A stretch of 9,203 nucleotides of DNA from Desulfonatronospira sp. Lineage in GTDB: Bacteria > Desulfobacterota > Desulfovibrionia > Desulfovibrionales > Desulfonatronovibrionaceae. Under the pieces are notes generated by a model that saw only the letters and a list, made by a program, of their open reading frames with translations, searched no databases and was not told where the DNA came from. The stretch covers positions 1 to 9,203 of the forward strand of contig PWGS01000122.1 of NCBI GenBank assembly GCA_003554505.1, in the 5' to 3' direction. The position numbers and the translations under genes were made by a program. This document shows positions 1 to 6,269 of this stretch, piece after piece. How positions within the stretch are numbered: the stretch's first letter is position 1; the number at the start of each line of letters is the position of its first letter.

Positions 1-2
1 AC

Positions 3-683
3 CAGGAGATAATCCCTGAGTACGGCGCCACCAGTTCACTTCTAACAGAATACCTGTACAACCTGAAGATTCGGCCCGGGAAGCTTCTGGCCACGGCCCT
101 GGTATACGGCATCAAGACCGATACCCAGAGCTTCGAGCGCAAGTTTTCGGATGTGGATATCCGGGCCTTCAGGCATCTCACCAAGTTCTACGAACCGCTG
201 CTTCTGCAGAACATCATCAGGTCCGAGTTTCACAGGGAATGGCTTAAATATTTTTCCCTGGCCTTCCGCAAAATCCGGTTCATGGGCACCGGGGCCAGCG
301 TGTTCATGGGCAAAGTGGATTCCCCGGACATCCTGGTTATCCTGGCGGATTTCTTTCTGCGGGTGCACGATATTTCCTGGGATATTATCAGCGGGATACA
401 TGATGACAAGCTGGGGGTCATCTTCAGGGGAGACGGTCTGCGCAAGGATATGGGCAAGCTCTGCACCCAGATGTTCAAGGACCTGGGGCCGGCCGGAGGT
501 CACAAACAAATGGCCAGAGCAGAGATCCCCCTGGAAAAGGGAGATCAGAAGCATGCCCAGCAGTTTATCCTGCAGCGCCTGGCCGATGTACGGGACAAAA
601 GGAAAAAGACCTACAGCTCCGCAAACCACAGCAGGAAAAAAACCCCTGCAGGGAAGATGCATCATGATCCGGGACAAGATTGA
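3..683 (+). CDS. DHH/DHHA1 family phosphoesterase (NrnA/RecJ-like), 5'-truncated by window edge
   Basis: Open in frame from base 3 to the TGA at 681-683, so only the C-terminal ~226 residues are present; family members are usually 320-350 residues. The left part carries the end of the DHH domain, with EYGATSS and then ALVYGIKTDT (bases 99-128), whose Asp is a conserved metal-site residue. The right part is the DHHA1 substrate-binding domain with its Gly-rich signature GGHKQMA (bases 495-515). Such proteins are manganese-dependent phosphoesterases that degrade nanoRNAs, pAp or cyclic dinucleotides; which of these applies here cannot be told. The catalytic DHH motif itself lies outside the window. 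A basic 25-residue tail rich in Lys follows the domain. The last 20 bases overlap polA, suggesting co-transcription. Confidence in the family is high, in the substrate low. Confidence 0.88.
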   Translation, partial: QEIIPEYGATSSLLTEYLYNLKIRPGKLLATALVYGIKTDTQSFERKFSDVDIRAFRHLTKFYEPLLLQNIIRSEFHREWLKYFSLAFRKIRFMGTGASVFMGKVDSPDILVILADFFLRVHDISWDIISGIHDDKLGVIFRGDGLRKDMGKLCTQMFKDLGPAGGHKQMARAEIPLEKGDQKHAQQFILQRLADVRDKRKKTYSSANHSRKKTPAGKMHHDPGQD

Positions 684-3201
684 GTATAAAAACGAACCGG
701 TTTTTTTAATCGACGGCAGCTCCTTCCTGTACCGGGCGTTTTATGCTTACCCGGATCTGAAGCGCTCCGACGGCTTTCCCACCAATGCCATCTATATAGT
801 CATCCGCATGCTGTTGAAGATCATTAGAGAGGAAAAGCCGGCGTTCATGGGCTTTTTCCTGGACGGCAAGGGCCCGACGTTTCGCCATGAACTGTACACC
901 CCCTACAAGGCCCAGCGTCCAAGAATGCCCGAAGGACTGTCCGTGCAGATCGAGCCTCTGAGGGATGCGGTGCGGATCCTGGGAGTCCCGGAATATACAG
1001 CCCATGGGCTGGAAGCGGACGATCTCATTGCCGGGTACACTGAACTCTTCAAGGGTGAGCACCCGGTGATCATAGTGGCCTCGGACAAGGATCTGAAGCA
1101 GCTCCTGGATGAGCAGGTCTATCTCTGGGACCCGGGAGCAAAAAATGCCGAGCTCCTGAACTCGGAAGGATTCAGGCGCGAGATGGGCATAGTACCTGAG
1201 CAGTGGCCGGATTACCAGGCCCTGGTGGGGGACAGTTCGGACAACATCCCGGGAATACCCGGAGTGGGACCCAAGACCGCCCTGAACTGGCTGAAGAAAT
1301 TTTCCTCCCTGGAAGAACTCCAGGCGGGACTGGATAAGCTAAAGCCCAGGGAACAGGAAAAGCTGCGGGAACATATGGAAGATATTTTTCTGTACCGCAG
1401 GCTGACCAGGCTCAAGCCGGACTGCTTGAGCGGGGCCGGACTGGAAACCCTCAAGACAAGGCCTGCGGATACCGGGGAACTTTTTGAGTTTCTGGACGAA
1501 TACGAATTTAAAAGCCTCAAGAACGAAATCCCGGGAAGCCCGGAGTCTAAACCGGGACAGGGCCGGGGAAGGAACGAGGCTCAAAGGACATCTGCTGAAA
1601 AAGAAGAGCTGCCGGACTGCCGGGGGCAGGACACCGGTCTGTTCCCGGGCAAAGACAATTACCTGGTGGCCCTGGAGGACCAGGAATGGGAAGTATCAAA
1701 AAAAACGCCGCTCATTAAAAAGCTGGAAGGGTGCAGGAAATATGTCTTTTCCCTGAAAGATGTGTACAGGGAAAATCAGGGATGGATGCACGAGCCGGTA
1801 TCCGGTTTTTTTGATATTTCTCTGGGAGTGTACCTGCTTAATCCTGAAGAAAGGGATTATGGCTATGACAGGATATTCAGGACCTATGCCTCTGAAACCG
1901 GGGTGCACCGTGAAAACAGGGCTCTGGCAGCCCTGAAGATCGGCCGGGTGGTGCACAGGCGCCTTGAATCCGCCGGTCTGCTGGGACTGATGCAGGAACT
2001 GGAGATGCCCCTTGTGCCGGTGCTTTGCCGCATGGAATCCGCCGGAATAGGCATCGACCTGGAGGCTTTTGAGGAGTTTCTGAGGCAGGTGAAAAAGAGC
2101 CTGGATGATTTGACCGCCAGGATTTATTCCCTGGCCGGCAGAAAATTCAATATCCGTTCCACCCAGCAGACGGCGCAGGTGCTCTTTGAGGAACTGGGCC
2201 TGAAGGCCAGGCGCAAGACCCCTAAAGGGGCATATTCCCCCTCCAACGCGGTCCTGGAGTCCATGCGCCGCGAACACGACATTGTTGACCTCATTTTGCA
2301 GTACAGGACACTGGAAAAGCTGCGCTCCCCCTATCTGGAGCCCCTGCCCAGAAAGGTGGACCCCGGGGGCAGGCTGCACACCACCTTCAATCAGCTGGCT
2401 ACGGCTACCGGGCGTCTTTCCAGCAGCAATCCCAACCTGCAGAATATTCCCATAAAGGGGGAGTTCGGCCCCAGAATGCGGGCCTGCTTCAAGCCGTCCC
2501 AGGGCAAGCTCCTGGTGGCGGCGGACTACTCCCAGATCGAGCTGCGCATACTGGCGCACATGTCCATGGATCCCAATCTGCTGCAGGCCTTCGGGGACAA
2601 TGAGGATATACACCGTCGTACGGCCGGGCTTTTGTTCGACAAGGATATACAAGAGGTGAGCCGGGATGAGCGGCGCAAGGCCAAGACCATAAATTTCGGG
2701 CTGCTGTACGGGATGGGGCCACAGAAGCTCAGCCGGGAACTGGGCATTACCATGGAAGAGGCCAAAGAATTCATAAGTGTTTATTTCAGCAAGCTGGGCA
2801 AGGTGCGGGACTTTTACCACCAGATCGAGGAAATGGCCCAGGAGCAGGGATACGTGACCACCATGGCCGGTCGCAGACGCCTTCTGCCGGATATCAATTC
2901 CAGAAACACCAACATGGCCCAGCAGGCCAGGCGCACCGCAGTAAATACGGTCACCCAGGGTTCGGCAGCGGATGTAATTAAAAAGGCCATGCTGGCAGTG
3001 GACGGCGATGCCGAACTTCGTTCCATGGGAAGTGTCATGGTCCTGCAGGTACATGACGAACTGCTTCTGGAAGTGGATGCACCCGTGGCCAAAAAGGCCG
3101 GGGAAAGGCTGGCCCGGGTCATGGCCGGCGTGGAGAACCTGGAGGTGCCTTTGCTCGTGGAGTGGGGGACCGGGGAGAACTGGGCCGAGGCTCATGGGTG
3201 A
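664..3201 (+). CDS. polA: DNA polymerase I with active 5' nuclease and degenerate 3'-5' exonuclease domain
   Basis: An 845-residue family A DNA polymerase for Okazaki fragment processing and gap-filling repair in the cytoplasm. The frame stays open to base 151, but homology starts at ATG 664 (MIRDKIEYKNEPVFLIDGSS). The 5' nuclease spans residues 1-~270, with acidic metal ligands D17, D67, E117, D119, D120, D141, D143, D190 and D193 and a helix-hairpin-helix GIPGVGPK at 197-204. A charged linker (~290-332) leads into a 3'-5' exonuclease-like domain (~332-438) with no DxE motif, so proofreading is probably absent, as in Taq. The polymerase occupies ~440-845: motif A DYSQIE with catalytic D621, O helix R670-G683 containing K674, F678 and Y682, and motif C VHDE with D798 and E799. 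The length matches Taq (832) better than E. coli (928). It overlaps the upstream phosphoesterase by 20 bases; no terminator is visible after it. Confidence 0.97.
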   Translation: MIRDKIEYKNEPVFLIDGSSFLYRAFYAYPDLKRSDGFPTNAIYIVIRMLLKIIREEKPAFMGFFLDGKGPTFRHELYTPYKAQRPRMPEGLSVQIEPLRDAVRILGVPEYTAHGLEADDLIAGYTELFKGEHPVIIVASDKDLKQLLDEQVYLWDPGAKNAELLNSEGFRREMGIVPEQWPDYQALVGDSSDNIPGIPGVGPKTALNWLKKFSSLEELQAGLDKLKPREQEKLREHMEDIFLYRRLTRLKPDCLSGAGLETLKTRPADTGELFEFLDEYEFKSLKNEIPGSPESKPGQGRGRNEAQRTSAEKEELPDCRGQDTGLFPGKDNYLVALEDQEWEVSKKTPLIKKLEGCRKYVFSLKDVYRENQGWMHEPVSGFFDISLGVYLLNPEERDYGYDRIFRTYASETGVHRENRALAALKIGRVVHRRLESAGLLGLMQELEMPLVPVLCRMESAGIGIDLEAFEEFLRQVKKSLDDLTARIYSLAGRKFNIRSTQQTAQVLFEELGLKARRKTPKGAYSPSNAVLESMRREHDIVDLILQYRTLEKLRSPYLEPLPRKVDPGGRLHTTFNQLATATGRLSSSNPNLQNIPIKGEFGPRMRACFKPSQGKLLVAADYSQIELRILAHMSMDPNLLQAFGDNEDIHRRTAGLLFDKDIQEVSRDERRKAKTINFGLLYGMGPQKLSRELGITMEEAKEFISVYFSKLGKVRDFYHQIEEMAQEQGYVTTMAGRRRLLPDINSRNTNMAQQARRTAVNTVTQGSAADVIKKAMLAVDGDAELRSMGSVMVLQVHDELLLEVDAPVAKKAGERLARVMAGVENLEVPLLVEWGTGENWAEAHG

Positions 3202-3205
3202 TTTT

Positions 3206-3265
3206 GGGATTCTGGGATTGGGGGATTGAGGAAGGAATTGGGGAATTGGGGGATTCTGGGTGGGG
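3206..3265. repeat. G-rich degenerate repeat tract (GGGATT / GGAATT words)
   Basis: Starting four bases after the polA stop, the top strand is built from GGGATT, GGGGATT and GGAATT words. The 11-mer GGGATTCTGGG occurs exactly twice, at 3206-3216 and 3250-3260. Composition is very unlike the flanking genes, with almost no C on the top strand. Similar tracts are, from memory, dispersed in intergenic regions of some sulfate reducers; that has not been searched. It is non-coding as far as I can see and has no terminator-like stem and T-run. It is followed by GTGGGGACAGA (3260-3270), a word I associate with remnants of REP-type elements, though weakly. Confidence 0.6.
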
Positions 3266-3314
3266 ACAGATGCCCAGCTGAAGGCGAAATAATACGAGAC
3301 GCTGAGGGATACTG

Positions 3315-3350
3315 TCGATACCGATTCCGATACCGATCCCGACCCCGAGA
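3315..3350. repeat. Six tandem degenerate hexamers, consensus CCGATN
   Basis: Six back-to-back six-base units: TCGATA, CCGATT, CCGATA, CCGATC, CCGACC, CCGAGA. The outer copies have decayed most. The array lies in the 189-base gene-free stretch between polA and the aminotransferase-fold gene, ending 40 bases before the next ATG. There are no spacers, so it is not a CRISPR. It could be a slippage-prone microsatellite, a protein binding site array, or the edge of a dispersed intergenic element together with the G-rich tract at 3206-3265. Bases 3271-3314 between the two tracts show no further structure that I can support. Confidence 0.65.
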
Positions 3351-3390
3351 AAGATTGGCAGGTCCCTGAAAGCATAATGGAATATATTCT

Positions 3391-4542
3391 ATGAACAAAC
3401 TTACATATCTGACTCCTGAAGAAGGGCCTCTTCCTGAAAAGGTGCGCAGGGCCCTGAGCCTGGACGTATGGGGCATGCCGGAGCGGGAAATAAAAGAAGC
3501 ATGCCTGAGGGTCCAGGCCGGTCTCAAGGTCCTTCTGGGAACAAAAGAGCCTGTAGCCGTCTCTTTTGCCGGTATTGCCGAGGTCCAGCGCAGAACGCTT
3601 AAGGCCATTTTTGAGCCGGGAGACGAGGTGCTGGTGGTGGAAGCCGGGATGCAGGGGCTGCAGTTTTCCGATGCTGCCCAGGCCTGCGGCCTGGAGGTGG
3701 TGGCCCTGCCCGTACCCTGGGGAAGAGCTGTAAAACCCGGGGAAGTGGAGAACACCCTGTCCCGCTGGCCGGGGATCAAGGCGGTGCTGTTTCCGCCGGT
3801 GGAGTCCTCCACCGGCGCGCTGCATCCGGTGCAGGAGATTGCAGGACTTTGCCGGTCCTTTGAAAAGATGCTGGTGCTGGATGCAACCGGGTTTATCGGG
3901 TCTCACGGCTGCATGACCGATGCCTGGTCCGCGGATTGCGTCCTGTGCGCTTCCGGTCCGGAGACCATGACCCCGCCTGGAGCCGTGTTTACCGCTTTCA
4001 GTCACAGGGTCCGGGAAAAGATGCGCAAAACTTTTGCAGCTGATACGGCTTTCTGGCTTGATCCGGGGAAAATAAGTCCGGCGGAGATTTCCGCGTATCC
4101 GCTGCTGCACGTACTGCCCGCCCTGGATGAGGCTTTAGGGACGTATATGCACCAGGGCATGGAGCGAGCATCACAGCACCGGGAATCCCTGTGTTTAATG
4201 GTTCGCACAGGCGTGGAGGCCATGGGCCTGGAGCTTCTGGTCCACAGTGATTTCGCCCGGAGCCTGACCAGCATCAAGCTTCCTCCGGGAATTGATGAGA
4301 AAAGGCTTTTACAAATCGCCAGGGATGATTATTCAGTGGTCATGTCCGGCGGGCAGGGACAACTCCAGGGAAGAATATTGCGCATGGGGCATGCCGGATG
4401 TACAGACTGGAAGGATGTGCTGGCCGGACTGCTGGCCCTGCACGAGGCTTTTGTGGATTGCGCCGGAGGGTCCGGATCCAGAGATTATCTGGAACGGGCC
4501 TGGCTGGCCTACACCAGTATCTTAGACCGCAAACAGCTATAA
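3391..4542 (+). CDS. Class V aminotransferase-fold protein lacking the PLP lysine (putative pseudoenzyme or divergent function)
   Basis: 383 residues, the usual size for the alanine-glyoxylate / serine-pyruvate aminotransferase family, a PLP fold-type I group. Family hallmarks are visible in order: PGDEVLVVEAG (76-86), ESSTG (138-142), the pyridine-nitrogen Asp in VLDATG (D164), PPG (195-197), GGQGQLQGRILRMGHAG (320-336) with substrate-carboxylate Arg R331, and the C-terminal DVLAGLLALHEA helix. However, the Schiff-base lysine motif (SGSQKALNAPPG in human AGXT) reads ASGPETMTPPG, putting P190 where Lys belongs. Other cofactor contacts recalled from human AGXT are also changed: Ser81 to A60, His83 to I62, Trp108 to Q88. 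The frame is intact with normal-looking codons, so this is not an obvious pseudogene. The start at ATG 3391 has only a weak GGAA (3379-3382) upstream. It appears to be transcribed alone after a repeat-rich gap. The fold is sure; aminotransferase activity is doubtful. Confidence 0.85.
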   Translation: MNKLTYLTPEEGPLPEKVRRALSLDVWGMPEREIKEACLRVQAGLKVLLGTKEPVAVSFAGIAEVQRRTLKAIFEPGDEVLVVEAGMQGLQFSDAAQACGLEVVALPVPWGRAVKPGEVENTLSRWPGIKAVLFPPVESSTGALHPVQEIAGLCRSFEKMLVLDATGFIGSHGCMTDAWSADCVLCASGPETMTPPGAVFTAFSHRVREKMRKTFAADTAFWLDPGKISPAEISAYPLLHVLPALDEALGTYMHQGMERASQHRESLCLMVRTGVEAMGLELLVHSDFARSLTSIKLPPGIDEKRLLQIARDDYSVVMSGGQGQLQGRILRMGHAGCTDWKDVLAGLLALHEAFVDCAGGSGSRDYLERAWLAYTSILDRKQL

Positions 4543-4557
4543 ATTTATCAGCCCGAA

Positions 4558-4584
4558 GATGCAGGCTGTGTTTTGTTCTGCATC
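4558..4584 (+). promoter_or_regulatory. 7-bp inverted repeat in the leader of the DUF1844 gene
   Basis: GATGCAG at 4558-4564 pairs perfectly with CTGCATC at 4578-4584 around a 13-base loop that includes a TTTT run. It lies 15 bases after the upstream stop codon and 13 bases before the ribosome binding site. The loop is long and no U-tract follows the stem, so it is a poor intrinsic terminator. It may be an operator, a leader hairpin, or chance. Confidence 0.25.
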
Positions 4585-4596
4585 GTTACGGTGTTC

Positions 4597-4603
4597 AAGG
4601 AGG
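4597..4603 (+). promoter_or_regulatory. Strong Shine-Dalgarno AAGGAGG that sets the DUF1844 start
   Basis: A full AAGGAGG sits eight bases before ATG 4612. It rules against the longer in-frame start at 4573, which would place this site inside the coding region and add 13 residues unlike the family. It is the best ribosome binding site in the window, suggesting efficient translation. Confidence 0.85.
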
Positions 4604-4611
4604 TGTTGCAC

Positions 4612-5022
4612 ATGGAGGAGAATAACGAAAACGTCAAGGTGACGGATCGCAGGATCAACTACGAACAGGACAGCGGTGAACAGGGCAGTGCTGCTCAGGA
4701 GAGCGAGGCCAGGAAGATGGAGCGCAAAAAGGCGGCGGAAGACTACAAAAGTGTTGCTGCGGATACGAACAATGCCTATCCTCGAGTGGATTTCTCCACT
4801 TTCGTGTTTTCGCTCAGTTCATCTGCTCTGGCCCATCTTGGAGAGATGCCCAATCCGGAAAACGGGCAGCAGGAGGTAAACCTGCCCCTGGCCAAACAGA
4901 CTATAGATATATTGGCCATGCTGGATGAAAAAACAAGAGGCAACCTTACCCCTGCCGAGGAACAGCAGCTCAAGGATTTTCTGTTTGAAGTCCGAATGAA
5001 ATACGTGCAAAAGGCGAAATAG
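4612..5022 (+). CDS. DUF1844 domain protein
   Basis: 136 residues from the ATG behind a strong AAGGAGG. The N-terminal ~58 residues are highly charged and probably flexible (Glu, Lys and Gln rich), and contain the VTDRR element (10-14) that recurs near the start of DUF1844 proteins. The conserved domain spans residues 60-136: DFSTFVFSLSSSALAHLGEMPNP (60-82), then the helical block with LPLAKQTIDILAMLDEKTRGNL and a final helix ending EVRMKYVQ. No signal peptide or clear membrane segment is present, although the SFVFSLSSSALAHLG-like stretch is moderately hydrophobic. Function is unknown for the family; it is common in Deltaproteobacteria and related phyla. It ends 10 bases from the convergent M24 peptidase gene, with no obvious terminator between them. 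The family call is firm, the role unknown. Confidence 0.9.
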   Translation: MEENNENVKVTDRRINYEQDSGEQGSAAQESEARKMERKKAAEDYKSVAADTNNAYPRVDFSTFVFSLSSSALAHLGEMPNPENGQQEVNLPLAKQTIDILAMLDEKTRGNLTPAEEQQLKDFLFEVRMKYVQKAK

Positions 5023-5032
5023 AGCAGGGCTG

Positions 5033-6250
5033 TTATACCCGGACGGGTTCGAAACTATCCCCGGTAATGCACTTACCCCCCCGGGAAGTGACCTGGAAGG
5101 TGTTTTCAACACCCACCATGCCTGTACCGGGAATGCCGATCTTGGGCTCTACAGCCAGGAACATGTTTTCCTGCAGGGGCTGGTCAAAGCCCTTGGCCAG
5201 GGGGGGATATTCGTCCACCGCCAGGCCTATCCCGTGTCCCAGGAAGGGGACCTTGTTGTCGCCAAGACCCATGAAACCCTGGGACATGCCTTCTTTTTCA
5301 GCCATTTCCGCAGCCATGAGGTAAAGTTCCGAGGGGGTGCTGCCGGGCTTCAGCCTGCTTGCCACCTCTTCCTGGATGCGCATGCAAAGTTCGTGCGCCC
5401 GCATCACCTCCCGGGGAGGGTCCCACCGCCCGGGAAAATAGACCTGGGTCTTGTCGGTCTGGTAGCCTTCCAGGGCAAACCCGCAGTCCAGTATCAGGGG
5501 TTCGTTTTCCTGCCAGACCTTGCCGGCATAGCCCATCTGGGTGATGGCCGGATGCTCTCCGCGCAGGCCCACGGGACCGTTGAACACGCTGGGATAATTG
5601 GCGCTGTCCCCGGCAGCCACATGCCCCAGAAAGATTTCCTCGCCGTAGTTCTGCATGCGCATCAGGCCCTGGTGACCCTGGGAAAAAAAGCATTCCCATA
5701 CCTTCATGCTGATTTCGCGTTCGGTCATGCCGGGGTTAATCATCTCCGGCAGTATATGGTAGAGGCAAAGGTTGTGCCGCTGTCCGCAAAGCTGCATCTT
5801 TTCCGCCTCCCAGGAAGTCTTGACCATGCGGGTCAAAGACACGGCCTGGTCCACGGCAACGAATTCCGGTCCGGTAAGGCGTTTTTGCAGGTTGTCGGCC
5901 AGGGCCCAGGGAAGGCCCATCTTTTCCGCGCCCAAAAGTTCCGGGATGCTCAGATGGAAATCAGAGAGTATGCCCGGCACCTGGCCGAAGGATTTGAAGG
6001 ACACCACACGCTCCAGCGGGGATTCCAGGCTGAATCGCTGCAGGCCCTTGCGGCACATGAATACCGGTTCACCCTGCATGGGTATCCAGAGCAGGCCGTT
6101 GCCGAAGGAACCGGTAAAATAGTATATATTCAGGCGGGAAAATATCATGGCCGCCCCGCAGTCCAGACCGCTGGAACGGATGTTGTTCCTGAAGGCCTCG
6201 ATCCTTTGCTGCATCTCCTCCGCCGGGAGTCTTTCCAGACTTTCAAACAT
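5033..6250 (-). CDS. M24 family Xaa-Pro peptidase (aminopeptidase P / prolidase-like)
   Basis: 405 residues, cytoplasmic, no signal peptide. Residues ~15-150 form the creatinase-type N-terminal domain and ~155-395 the pita-bread M24 catalytic domain. All five ligands of the two-metal site are present: D255 (LILDCG), D266 (YQTDKT), H339 (LGHGIGL), E368 (AVEPKI) and E382 (GVENTF). The protein should therefore remove N-terminal residues preceding proline or split Xaa-Pro dipeptides using Mn/Co-type metals; the exact substrate cannot be read from sequence. ATG 6250 is preceded by AAGGAG (complement of 6256-6261) at five-base spacing. It starts 19 bases after the mqnC stop on the same strand, so both are likely one transcript, though no functional link is known to me. 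Its 3' end converges on the DUF1844 gene. Confidence 0.93.
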   Translation of the reverse strand: MFESLERLPAEEMQQRIEAFRNNIRSSGLDCGAAMIFSRLNIYYFTGSFGNGLLWIPMQGEPVFMCRKGLQRFSLESPLERVVSFKSFGQVPGILSDFHLSIPELLGAEKMGLPWALADNLQKRLTGPEFVAVDQAVSLTRMVKTSWEAEKMQLCGQRHNLCLYHILPEMINPGMTEREISMKVWECFFSQGHQGLMRMQNYGEEIFLGHVAAGDSANYPSVFNGPVGLRGEHPAITQMGYAGKVWQENEPLILDCGFALEGYQTDKTQVYFPGRWDPPREVMRAHELCMRIQEEVASRLKPGSTPSELYLMAAEMAEKEGMSQGFMGLGDNKVPFLGHGIGLAVDEYPPLAKGFDQPLQENMFLAVEPKIGIPGTGMVGVENTFQVTSRGGKCITGDSFEPVRV

Positions 6251-6269
6251 ATATTCTCCTTGACTTGGT

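Noticed and set aside
151..663. Extension of polA upstream to base 151
   Set aside because: These codons are an out-of-frame reading of the phosphoesterase; PolA homology begins at ATG 664.
3315..3350. Possible CRISPR array
   Set aside because: Hexamers are directly tandem, with no spacers and no cas genes nearby.
1696..4110. Very long minus-strand open frame (804 codons) opposite polA and the aminotransferase-fold gene
   Set aside because: It is antisense to two genes with clear homology, has no recognisable motif, and runs through the non-coding repeat gap. It is explained by codon bias in GC-rich genes.
4573..4611. Longer start for the DUF1844 protein at 4573
   Set aside because: It would place the strong AAGGAGG inside the gene; ATG 4612 has ideal spacing to it.
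5023..5048. Possible bidirectional terminator between the convergent DUF1844 and M24 genes
   Set aside because: The only symmetry is the short ACCCG-GA-CGGGT inside the M24 coding end, with too small a loop and no T-tract.
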